Source: Rothia nasimurium (GTDB lineage: Bacteria; Actinomycetota; Actinomycetes; Actinomycetales; Micrococcaceae). Taken from it: a DNA stretch of 64,000 nt. The stretch spans positions 496,001 through 560,000 of the forward strand of contig NZ_CAKMTJ010000001.1 in the NCBI RefSeq assembly GCF_928392795.1, read 5' to 3'. This document shows, one piece after another, positions 37,015 through 44,863 of this stretch. The stretch's first letter is position 1, and each line of letters starts with the position of its first letter. The notes beneath the pieces are model-generated. The model was not told the origin of the DNA. It made no database searches and saw only the letters and a program-made list of their open reading frames with translations. The position numbers and the translations under genes were made by a program.

Positions 37015-38025
37015 GTGAAGGCCAACCGTATCTCCCTGCTCGCAGCCACCTCCGTTGTAGCACTGGCGCTCACCGCCTGTGGCGCGGGCACCACCGACGC
37101 ATCCTCTGAATCCAGCGCGTCCACCTCAGCTTCTGCCAGCCAGTCAGCTGGCACCGTTACCGTCACCGATAACTACGGTGAGGTCACTGTGACCGTTCCC
37201 CCTCAGAAGGTCGCCGCAACCGATAACCGCACCTTTGAGGTTCTCGAGTCTTGGGGTGTCGACCTGGTTGCAGCCCCCATCACCCTGATTCCTGCAACCG
37301 TCGAGACCTACAAGAACGACTCCTCCATCACCGATATCGGAACCCACCGCGAGCCCAACCTGGAGCTGCTCGCTGCTGAAGAGCCCGACCTGATCGTCAA
37401 CGGTCAGCGCTTCTCCCAGCACTACGACGCCATCAAGGAACTGAACCCCCAGGCCGCCATTCTCGAACTTGAACCCCGTGACGGCCATCCCCTTGACGAA
37501 GAGCTCAAGCGCCAGGTCACCGTACTGGGCGAGGTTTTCGGCAAGCAGGCTGAAGCCGACCAGCTCATCGCAGACTTCGATGCTGCTCTAGCCCGCGCTA
37601 AGGCCGCCTACGACGGCGAATCCACCGTTATGGCCGTCAACGTCTCCGGCGGCGAAATTGGCTACATTGCCCCCTCCATCGGCCGCACCTACGGCCCCGT
37701 CTTCGACATGCTGGGCCTCAAGCCCGCCCTCGAAGTTGAAGGCTCCTCTGACAACCACCAGGGTGACGATATCTCGGTTGAAGCCATTGCAGAAGCCAAC
37801 CCCGACTGGCTGCTGGTTCTTGACCGTGATGCTGGCACCAGCACCGATGAAGGTTCACCCGCTGCCGCAGACGTCATCGCCGGTAGCTCAGCCCTGGCTA
37901 ACGTCACCGCAATCACCAAGGACCAGATTGCTTACGCTCCGGCTGATACCTACACCAACGAATCCATCATCACCTACACCGAGATCCTCAACGATCTTGC
38001 CGATAAGTTCGAAGCCGCCAAGTAA
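37015..38025 (+). CDS. siderophore-binding lipoprotein of an ABC transporter
   Basis: 336 residues from a GTG at 37015 with AGGAAAACCC upstream. Lipoprotein signal ISLLAATSVVALALTAC, lipobox LTAC. The Fe-siderophore binding fold starts VTVTDNYGEVTVTVPPQKVAATDNRTFEVLESWGVDLVAAP and continues with GTHREPNLELLAAEEPDLIV, GRTYGPVFDMLGLKPAL and ISVEAIAEANPDWLLVLD. The pattern is closest to the CeuE/YclQ/FatB group that binds catecholate siderophores. It captures ferric siderophore at the membrane for the permease pair downstream. Iron boxes lie upstream. Confidence 0.9.
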   Translation: MKANRISLLAATSVVALALTACGAGTTDASSESSASTSASASQSAGTVTVTDNYGEVTVTVPPQKVAATDNRTFEVLESWGVDLVAAPITLIPATVETYKNDSSITDIGTHREPNLELLAAEEPDLIVNGQRFSQHYDAIKELNPQAAILELEPRDGHPLDEELKRQVTVLGEVFGKQAEADQLIADFDAALARAKAAYDGESTVMAVNVSGGEIGYIAPSIGRTYGPVFDMLGLKPALEVEGSSDNHQGDDISVEAIAEANPDWLLVLDRDAGTSTDEGSPAAADVIAGSSALANVTAITKDQIAYAPADTYTNESIITYTEILNDLADKFEAAK

Positions 38026-38056
38026 GGCACCGGCTGAGACCCTATAACCGATGAAA

Positions 38057-38093
38057 AAGGAGTCATCCTGCCCTCGCGGCGGGGTGACTCCTT
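38057..38093 (+). terminator. attenuating hairpin between binding protein and permease genes
   Basis: AAGGAGTCA pairs perfectly with TGACTCCTT around a G/C-rich 19-base loop. It separates the first gene of the iron-transport operon from the permeases and may keep the binding protein mRNA in excess. Confidence 0.55.
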
Positions 38094-38103
38094 GAGGGCT
38101 TTT

Positions 38104-39102
38104 ATGACGACCACCGAAACCACCCGAGTTAGCCGCACCAGGAACTCCCTGGTCAGCGGCAAATTCCTGCTAGCCAGCCTGGGAATTGTTGCCCTGCTCG
38201 TGCTCTCCTTGTTTACTGGGGAGTACGACATCTTCAACAAGGCTGATGGCGCTGCCATGTTCTCCATCACCCGCATACCTCGAACCATTGCCCTGGTGCT
38301 GGCCGGGGCAGCCATGGCTATGTGCGGTCTGGTGATGCAGATGCTGACCCAGAACAAGTTCGTGGAACCCACCACCACCGGTACCACCGAATGGGCAAGT
38401 CTGGGCCTGCTCTTTATGCTCTATTTCTTCCCGGCAGCGAACCTCTTGCAGCAGATGACGGCGGCAATCGTTTTTGCTTTTATCGGGTCGATGGTCTTCT
38501 TCCTCTTCCTGCGCAGGGTTTCACTCAGATCATCCTTGATTGTTCCCATCGTGGGCATGATGCTGGGTGCCGTTGTTTCGGCCTTCACCACCTTCTTTGC
38601 CCTTCAGACCAACCTGCTGCAGAACCTGGGTGTGTGGTTCGCCGGCAGTTTTACGTCTGTCATTAAGGGGCAGTACGAGGTGCTCTGGCTGGTGCTCCTG
38701 GTGGTCGCCGTCATTTTCTGGTACGCCGACCGCCTGACCGTCGCCGGTCTGGGCCAGGAATTCGCCACGAACGTAGGGCTCAACTACGCCCAGATTATGC
38801 TGGTAGGCACCGCCCTGATTGCTATCGCCACCGGTGTAGTGACCGTGGTGGTCGGGTCCCTGCCCTTCCTGGGGCTGATTGTTCCCAACATCGTCAGCAT
38901 GTTCCGCGGCGATGACCTGCGCTCCAACCTACCCTGGGTTGCCCTGACCGGTATCGGGGTCGTGACTATCTGCGACCTGATTGGGCGCACTATTATCGCC
39001 CCCTTCGAAATCCCGGTGTCGGTGATTCTGGGTATCGTGGGTGCTCTTGTTTTTATTGGTCTGATTGTGAAGGGGCGGCCCCGTGTATCAGCAGGCAAGT
39101 AA
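38104..39102 (+). CDS. iron-siderophore ABC transporter permease, FecCD family (first)
   Basis: 332 residues from the ATG at 38104. About eight membrane helices. FecCD hallmarks: ITRIPRTIALVLAGAAMAMCGLVMQMLTQNKFVEPTTTGTTEWASLG near the N-terminus and GSLPFLGLIVPNIVSMFRGDDLRSNLPWVALTGIGVVTICDLIGRTI near the C-terminus, including the ATPase-coupling region. It pairs with the permease encoded by the overlapping downstream gene (20-base overlap). Confidence 0.92.
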   Translation: MTTTETTRVSRTRNSLVSGKFLLASLGIVALLVLSLFTGEYDIFNKADGAAMFSITRIPRTIALVLAGAAMAMCGLVMQMLTQNKFVEPTTTGTTEWASLGLLFMLYFFPAANLLQQMTAAIVFAFIGSMVFFLFLRRVSLRSSLIVPIVGMMLGAVVSAFTTFFALQTNLLQNLGVWFAGSFTSVIKGQYEVLWLVLLVVAVIFWYADRLTVAGLGQEFATNVGLNYAQIMLVGTALIAIATGVVTVVVGSLPFLGLIVPNIVSMFRGDDLRSNLPWVALTGIGVVTICDLIGRTIIAPFEIPVSVILGIVGALVFIGLIVKGRPRVSAGK

Positions 39103-40186
39103 AGAAAGCCGGGTGGGCGCGTCCGCCCTGCCCGAGATGAGCGCCGGTGCGGACGCCCGCCCCGCCTCCCGCAGGGCAGGCACCTCCCGTAGCGCAGGGG
39201 CTTTCAAGACCCCGGCTGCTGCCCGCACCTACTGGGTGCTCCTGGCAGCGCTCACCGCTGCAGCTGCGCTGGCAGCCTTTGGGCTCTTGGCCTACGCCAA
39301 CCCCTTTGAGACCGGCACCCCCAAGTGGTGGCTCATTGCTGAGCGCCGCTCCAACGCCCTGATCGCGATGGCTGTAGCCGCTGTCTGCCAGGCTGTAGCA
39401 ACGGTGGCTTTTCAGACGGTGACCAACAACCGCATCATCACCCCCGGTATTCTGGGCTTTCAGGCCCTCTACGCCGCGATTCACACGGCAACCATCTATT
39501 TCGCCGGGGCAGCCGGGCTGATTGCTGCCCGCACCCTCGACACCTTTATTTTCCAGCTGGTCATGATGGTGGCCCTGAGCCTCTTGCTCTACTCCTGGCT
39601 GTTGACCGGTAAACGGGCCAACATGCACGTCATGCTCCTGGTCGGTGTGGTACTGGGTGGGGGACTGGGGTCAGTCTCAACCTTCATGCAGCGAATGCTG
39701 ACCCCCAGCGAGTTTGATATCCTGACCGCCCGCCTCTTCGCCTCGGTCAACAATGCTGATCCCGCCTACTACCCGGTAGCCCTGCCCCTGGTCGTCCTGA
39801 GCGTTGCGGTGCTCTACGCAAAATCCCGCACCCTCAACGCCCTCTCCCTGGGCGCACCCGCGGCTACCAACCTGGGAATTAACCACCGCCGCGAATCCAT
39901 TATCGTGCTGGTGATCGTCGCCATCATGATGGCGGTCTCCACCGCCCTGGTCGGCCCGCTGACCTTCCTCGGCTTCTTGGTAGCGACCCTCACCTACCAG
40001 TTCGCCGACACCTACGACCACCGCTACCTCTTCCCCATGGCAACCGTGCTCTCCTTTGCCATTCTGGCGGTCTCCTATTTCATCATGAACCACATCTTCT
40101 CAGCCCAGGGCGTGGTGGGTATTATCATCGAGCTTATCGGTGGCCTCACCTTCCTGATCGTGATTCTTCGAAAGGGCAAACTATGA
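39083..40186 (+). CDS. iron-siderophore ABC transporter permease, FecCD family (second)
   Basis: 367 residues from a GTG. A cytoplasmic N-terminal extension of about 45 residues (ASKESRVGASALPEMSAGAD) precedes about nine membrane helices. Family segments: RRSNALIAMAVAAVCQAVATVAFQTVTNNRIITPGILGFQALY and LVGPLTFLGFLVATLTYQFADTYDHRYLFPMA. It overlaps the first permease gene and is coupled by ATGA to the ATPase gene, so the three proteins are made together and form the membrane complex. Confidence 0.92.
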   Translation: MYQQASKESRVGASALPEMSAGADARPASRRAGTSRSAGAFKTPAAARTYWVLLAALTAAAALAAFGLLAYANPFETGTPKWWLIAERRSNALIAMAVAAVCQAVATVAFQTVTNNRIITPGILGFQALYAAIHTATIYFAGAAGLIAARTLDTFIFQLVMMVALSLLLYSWLLTGKRANMHVMLLVGVVLGGGLGSVSTFMQRMLTPSEFDILTARLFASVNNADPAYYPVALPLVVLSVAVLYAKSRTLNALSLGAPAATNLGINHRRESIIVLVIVAIMMAVSTALVGPLTFLGFLVATLTYQFADTYDHRYLFPMATVLSFAILAVSYFIMNHIFSAQGVVGIIIELIGGLTFLIVILRKGKL

Positions 40187-40938
40187 TCACCCTCCACCAG
40201 GTTGCTAAAAGCTACTCCGGTGAAACCAACATCGGCCCGGTCGATGTTCAGCTGCCCGCAGGCGGAATCACCGCCCTGGTCGGCCCTAACGGCGCCGGCA
40301 AGTCCACCCTGCTCACCATGGTGGGCCGTCTACTCGATATTGACTCGGGCACCATCGAAATCGGTGGCCTGAACGTGGCTACCACCAAATCCAAAGACCT
40401 GGCCAAAGTCGTCTCGATCCTGCGACAGGAAAACCACTTCGTCACCAAACTCACCGTGCGCCAGCTGGTGGGCTTCGGGCGCTTCCCCTACACCGGGGGC
40501 CGACTCACCGCTGAAGACGAAGAGATCATCTCCCGCTACATCGACTTCCTTAACCTCACCACCCTCGAAAACCGCTACCTCGATGAACTCTCAGGCGGCC
40601 AGAGGCAGCGGGCCTACGTAGCTATGGTGCTCTGCCAGGAAACCGACTACGTACTTCTTGATGAGCCCCTCAACAACCTCGATATCTCCCACTCCGTGCA
40701 GATGATGCAGCACCTGCACAACGCCGCCCGCACCCTGGGCCGCACCATCATCGTGGTGCTGCACGACATCAATTTCGCCGCCCGCTACGCCGACTACATC
40801 TGCGCTATCAAGGACGGCAAACTAGCCCGCTTCGGAACCGTTGCAGAGATCATGCAAGATGACCTGCTCACCGATATCTTCAACACGCCCATCCAGGTAA
40901 TCCAGGGCCCCAACGGCCCCATCGCCTGCTACCACTAG
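40183..40938 (+). CDS. iron-siderophore ABC transporter ATP-binding protein
   Basis: 251 residues. Walker A GPNGAGKST, Q-loop in LRQENHFV, signature LSGGQRQRAYVAM, Walker B YVLLDEPLNNLD and switch His in VLHDINFAARYADYI, typical of FepC/FecE proteins. It powers uptake of ferric siderophore by the two FecCD permeases. It is the last gene of the operon. Confidence 0.94.
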   Translation: MITLHQVAKSYSGETNIGPVDVQLPAGGITALVGPNGAGKSTLLTMVGRLLDIDSGTIEIGGLNVATTKSKDLAKVVSILRQENHFVTKLTVRQLVGFGRFPYTGGRLTAEDEEIISRYIDFLNLTTLENRYLDELSGGQRQRAYVAMVLCQETDYVLLDEPLNNLDISHSVQMMQHLHNAARTLGRTIIVVLHDINFAARYADYICAIKDGKLARFGTVAEIMQDDLLTDIFNTPIQVIQGPNGPIACYH

Positions 40939-41106
40939 ACCCCGTGCCCGCTCGCTCTTGCTCACAGCGTAGCGGGCACATGCCAACAGCGAACTGAGGG
41001 GCAAAAGGCAATTTTTGGAGCCCCAAAAGCGATAACCTAAGTGTCAAGCAAATCTTTGGCACCGGCGTCCGCGCGGGTGCTGCAACCGACACAAGGAGCG
41101 GAACAC

Positions 41107-41727
41107 ATGTCCTTCACCCCTGAAGCACACCAGGCCCCCGCCATGGAAACCCCCATGGGCGGCCAGGACGACTACGTCTACAACCGCCTGCTCAAGGAAC
41201 GCATCATCTGGCTGGGCTCCGAGGTGCGCGACTCCAACGCCAACCGTATCTGCTCCCAGCTCCTGCTGCTCTCAGCTGAAGACCCCGAGGCAGATATCTA
41301 CCTCTACATCAACTCACCCGGCGGCTCCGTCACCGCGGGCATGGCAATCTACGACACCATGCAGCTGATCCCCAACGACGTTGTAACCGTCGTCACCGGT
41401 ATGGCAGCTTCCATGGGCCAGTTCCTGCTCACCGCAGGCGCCCCCGGTAAGCGCTACGCCACCCCCAACGCTCGCATCCTCATGCACCAGCCCTCCGGTG
41501 GCATCGGCGGCACCGCCTCCGATATCCGCACCCAGGCCCAGCTGATTCTCGACATGAAGAAGCGCCTGAGTGAAATCACCGCAGAGCGCACCGGCCAGAC
41601 CGTCGAAACCATCCTGCGCGATAACGACCGCGACAACTGGTTCACCGCCGAAGAAGGCCTGGCCTACGGCTTCTTCGACAAGATTCTCGACAAGATCGGC
41701 CCGGCCACCAGCGCCACCGACAAGTAA
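41107..41727 (+). CDS. clpP1: ATP-dependent Clp protease proteolytic subunit 1
   Basis: 206 residues from the ATG at 41107 with AAGGAG upstream. Catalytic Ser in [13 protein letters not shown], His in [12 protein letters not shown], and Asp in the [26 protein letters not shown] handle region (here [10 protein letters not shown]). [22 protein letters not shown] is the oxyanion segment. In actinobacteria two different ClpP rings combine into one active protease; the partner is 31 bases downstream. Confidence 0.96.
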   Translation: MSFTPEAHQAPAMETPMGGQDDYVYNRLLKERIIWLGSEVRDSNANRICSQLLLLSAEDPEADIYLYINSPGGSVTAGMAIYDTMQLIPNDVVTVVTGMAASMGQFLLTAGAPGKRYATPNARILMHQPSGGIGGTASDIRTQAQLILDMKKRLSEITAERTGQTVETILRDNDRDNWFTAEEGLAYGFFDKILDKIGPATSATDK

Positions 41728-41758
41728 ACCGGCACAGAACTTTTTACAGGAGAAACGA

Positions 41759-42436
41759 ATGATTCACCTTCCTTCATCAACCGCACCTGCCGGTATGCCC
41801 ACCGACCGCTACGTGCTCCCCAACTTCGAAGAGCGTACCCCCTACGGCTACAAGCGCCAGGATCCCTACGCAAAGCTCTTTGAAGACCGCATCATCTTCC
41901 TGGGCGTGCAGGTCGACGACGCCTCAGCTGACGACATCATGGCCCAGCTGCTGGTGCTTGAGTCCCAGGACCCCGACCGCGACATCACCCTCTACATCAA
42001 CTCACCCGGTGGCTCCTTCACCGCGATGACTGCTATCTACGACACCATGCAGTACATCCGCCCCGAAATTCAGACCGTCTGCCTGGGCCAGGCTGCCTCA
42101 GCTGCCGCCGTCCTCCTGGCAGCAGGTACCCCCGGTAAGCGCCTTGCCCTGCCCAACGCCCGCGTGCTGATTCACCAGCCCGCCCTCTCGGGTCAGCAGG
42201 GTGGCCAGGCTTCTGATATTGAGATCCACGCCAACGAGGTTATGCGTATGCGCGAGTGGACTGCCCAGACCCTGGCCCTGCACTCCGGCAAGACCTTTGA
42301 AGAGGTCGATAAGTCCATCGAGCGCGATAACATCCTTACCGCTAAGGGTGCCCTCGAGTACGGCATCGTTGACCAGGTGCTTGAATCCCGCAAGGCCGTC
42401 AAGCCCTCCTTCAATACCGCCGAGAAGCACGACTAA
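41759..42436 (+). CDS. clpP2: ATP-dependent Clp protease proteolytic subunit 2
   Basis: 225 residues from the ATG at 41759 with AGGAG upstream. Catalytic Ser in CLGQAASAAAVLLAAG, His in VLIHQPALSGQQGGQASDIEI, and [22 protein letters not shown]. The GQAAS context and longer N-terminus are those of actinobacterial ClpP2. It forms the mixed ClpP1P2 tetradecamer and docks ClpX and ClpC. Confidence 0.96.
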   Translation: MIHLPSSTAPAGMPTDRYVLPNFEERTPYGYKRQDPYAKLFEDRIIFLGVQVDDASADDIMAQLLVLESQDPDRDITLYINSPGGSFTAMTAIYDTMQYIRPEIQTVCLGQAASAAAVLLAAGTPGKRLALPNARVLIHQPALSGQQGGQASDIEIHANEVMRMREWTAQTLALHSGKTFEEVDKSIERDNILTAKGALEYGIVDQVLESRKAVKPSFNTAEKHD

Positions 42437-42462
42437 GCACTGCTCACCTTCAGACTCGGTGC

Positions 42463-42518
42463 GGACGCCGCCTCCCGCCCCACCTGCCCAAGGGCAGGGA
42501 AGGGCAGGGGCGGCGTCC
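42463..42518 (+). terminator. terminator after clpP2
   Basis: GGACGCCGCC at 42463-42472 pairs with GGCGGCGTCC at 42509-42518; the interior holds a second G/C-rich hairpin (CTGCCC/GGGCAG). TTCT follows. clpX therefore probably has its own promoter in the 148 bases after it. Confidence 0.75.
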
Positions 42519-42666
42519 TTCTGTCTGCCAAGCGGTAGAGAAGGAATAGCCCGCCCGGTTCAACTGTTAAGTCATAAAGACGTAACCTTGCTTGAACCGT
42601 CACATGTTGGGCTAGGCAGGTTTTCACGGTAGATTAGGTAGAGGAACCCAAGGAAAGGTAGGGTCT

Positions 42667-43950
42667 ATGGCTCGCCTAGGCGATAGCACCACTCTTCCCA
42701 AATGCTCATTTTGTGGGAAGAACCAGCGACAGGTTCGTAAACTGATCGCCGGCCCCAACATTTACATCTGCGATGAATGCATTGAACTGTGCAACGAGAT
42801 TCTCGAAGAAGAGCTCGCCGATGTGAAAGATTTGGGTGCCGTTGAAGAGCTTCCCACCCCGCGTGAAATCTTTGACCACATGCAGGAGTACGTGATCGGC
42901 CAGGAGGCTGCCAAGCGTGCTCTATCTGTTGCCGTTTACAACCACTACAAGCGTATTCGGGCCCAGCAGAGCCCTGCCTTTGAGGCCAAGGAGCTTTTGG
43001 CTACCGAGGGCGAAGACGTAGAGATTGCCAAGTCTAATATTCTCTTGGTTGGCCCCACCGGCTCGGGTAAGACCTACCTGGCCCAGACCCTGGCTAAGAA
43101 ACTCAACGTACCTTTTGCCGTTGCCGACGCCACCAGCCTGACCGAGGCCGGCTACGTGGGCGAGGACGTCGAAAACATCCTGCTCAAGCTCATTCAGGCT
43201 GCTGACGGTGATATTGAAAAGGCCCAGCGCGGCATTATCTATATCGACGAAATCGATAAGATTTCCCGCAAGGCCGATAACCCCTCCATCACCCGGGACG
43301 TATCGGGTGAGGGTGTGCAGCAGGCCCTGCTCAAGATTCTTGAGGGCACCGAGGCAGCTGTTCCCCCGCAGGGCGGGCGGAAGCACCCCCAGCAGGACTT
43401 CCTCAAGATTAATACCGCCAATATCCTCTTCATCGTCGCCGGTGCTTTTGCCGGTATCGAAGAGATTGTGGGCGGGCGAGTGGGCCGCAAGGGTATCGGC
43501 TTTGGCGCATCTATTGACCAGGCTGCTAAAGAGAGCGATATTCTCACCAAGCTCATGCCCGAGGACCTACTCAAGTTTGGTCTGATCCCTGAATTTATTG
43601 GCCGCCTGCCCGTGCTAGCAACCCTGGGTAAGCTCACCGAATCTGACCTCAAGCGGATTCTGACCGAGCCTAAGAACGCCCTGGTCAAGCAGTACAAGCG
43701 CATGTTTGCCCTCGACGGGGTCGAGCTGATTTTTGAGGACGCCGCCGTGGCAGCTATTGCCCGCCAGGCTGTTGAGCGAGATACCGGGGCCCGCGGTTTG
43801 CGCTCCATCATGGAGTCGATTCTGCAGCCGGTCATGTTCGATGTACCCAGCCGCTCCGACGTCACCTCGGTCATTATTGATGAGGCTGTTGTGGCGGGGG
43901 AGAAGGACCCCATTCTGGTGCTCGAAGCCCCCGAGAAAAAATCTGCCTAA
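42667..43950 (+). CDS. clpX: ATP-dependent Clp protease ATP-binding subunit ClpX
   Basis: 427 residues. The N-terminal C4 zinc domain is CSFCG with CDEC. The AAA+ core carries Walker A GPTGSGKT, Walker [11 protein letters not shown], pore-loop segment [13 protein letters not shown] and sensor regions, then [12 protein letters not shown]. The C-terminal domain includes [15 protein letters not shown]. It unfolds tagged substrates and feeds them to ClpP1P2. GGAAAGG precedes the ATG. Confidence 0.96.
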   Translation: MARLGDSTTLPKCSFCGKNQRQVRKLIAGPNIYICDECIELCNEILEEELADVKDLGAVEELPTPREIFDHMQEYVIGQEAAKRALSVAVYNHYKRIRAQQSPAFEAKELLATEGEDVEIAKSNILLVGPTGSGKTYLAQTLAKKLNVPFAVADATSLTEAGYVGEDVENILLKLIQAADGDIEKAQRGIIYIDEIDKISRKADNPSITRDVSGEGVQQALLKILEGTEAAVPPQGGRKHPQQDFLKINTANILFIVAGAFAGIEEIVGGRVGRKGIGFGASIDQAAKESDILTKLMPEDLLKFGLIPEFIGRLPVLATLGKLTESDLKRILTEPKNALVKQYKRMFALDGVELIFEDAAVAAIARQAVERDTGARGLRSIMESILQPVMFDVPSRSDVTSVIIDEAVVAGEKDPILVLEAPEKKSA

Positions 43951-44027
43951 AAGTCTTTCCCGCTGTCGGTGCCTCTGCGCGCTGGCAGCGGGCTCTTGTA
44001 TCCCACCCTTGATTGAAAGGACAACCC

Positions 44028-44654
44028 GTGGCTGAAAATACCGTTGATTTTTGGTTTGACCCTACCTGCCCCTGGTGCTGGATGACCTCCCGCTGGATTA
44101 AGGAAGTAGAGACCCAGCGCGACGTTGCCGTATCCTGGCACCCCTTCTCACTCGCCGTCCTAAATGAAGGCCGCGACCTTGACCCTGGCTACCGCAAGCA
44201 TATCGATAACACCTGGGGCCCTGCCCGCGTGGCTACCGCCGTAGCAGAGCAATATGGCCAGGAGAAACTCGATGAGCTCTACACCGCCCTGGGCGAGCAG
44301 ATTCACCACCAGAAGAACAAAGAGGGCACCTACTTCGAGAAGGCCATCGAAGCTGCCCTGGCTGAGGTGGGTCTTCCCGCCGAGCTAGCCCAGGTTGCCT
44401 TTACCGAGGAATACGACGAGCAGATGCGGGCCTCAACCCGTGCAGGTCTAGACTCTGCCGGTGGCGATGACATCGGTGTGCCCCTAATGAGCATTAACGG
44501 TGTGACCTTCTTTGGCCCCGTGATGTCACCTGCCCCCACCGGTGAAGAAGCTGCTAAGGTCTTCGACGGCGCTGTGGCTCTGGCCTCTTACCCCGGTTTC
44601 TTTGAGATTAAGCGCCCCCGCAACGTCGGCCCAATTTTCAACATCGAAAAATAG
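44028..44654 (+). CDS. DsbA-family oxidoreductase, mycothiol-dependent nitroreductase type
   Basis: 208 residues from a GTG at 44028 with GAAAGGA upstream. The thioredoxin fold starts VDFWFDPTCPWCWMTSRWIKEV with active site CPWC. The long helical insertion (LYTALGEQIHHQKNKEGTYFEKAIEAALAEVGLP) and the VPLMSINGVTFFGPVMSPAPTGEEA end match the DsbA-like proteins of which Rv2466c is the characterised member. Those use mycothiol to reduce nitro compounds and protect against oxidative stress. Cytoplasmic, monocistronic. Confidence 0.85.
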   Translation: MAENTVDFWFDPTCPWCWMTSRWIKEVETQRDVAVSWHPFSLAVLNEGRDLDPGYRKHIDNTWGPARVATAVAEQYGQEKLDELYTALGEQIHHQKNKEGTYFEKAIEAALAEVGLPAELAQVAFTEEYDEQMRASTRAGLDSAGGDDIGVPLMSINGVTFFGPVMSPAPTGEEAAKVFDGAVALASYPGFFEIKRPRNVGPIFNIEK

Positions 44655-44693
44655 TAACTAGCGGGTACTAAACACCCCTACTGTCGAATACAC

Positions 44694-44734
44694 GATAAGG
44701 CCCGGTTCCAGAAGCTCTGGAACCGGGCCTTATC
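44694..44734. terminator. 19-bp perfect hairpin terminator
   Basis: GATAAGGCCCGGTTCCAGA and TCTGGAACCGGGCCTTATC are perfect inverted copies around AGC, followed by TTT. The stem is very stable and serves the DsbA-family gene. Confidence 0.9.
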
Positions 44735-44753
44735 TTTAGATGTAGCTGTGCCG

Positions 44754-44857
44754 GGGGCTGTATACCCCGTAGGCGGCTGGCTGGGGCTGGCATGAATTGA
44801 GCGAGCGCCCCAGCGCGAGCTCAAGAAGGTTAGCCGCCTAGGGGGTATACAGGCCCC
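44754..44857. repeat. 104-bp element with about 25-bp imperfect terminal inverted repeats
   Basis: The left end from 44754 and the right end up to 44857 are inverted copies over 25-26 bases, with one bulge and one mismatch; both contain TGTATACCCC. The interior holds a second nested inverted repeat (GCTGGGGC / GCCCCAGC). It lies 6 bases from the valS stop. It could be a small non-autonomous mobile element or a complex terminator. Confidence 0.6.
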
Positions 44858-44863
44858 ATAACA

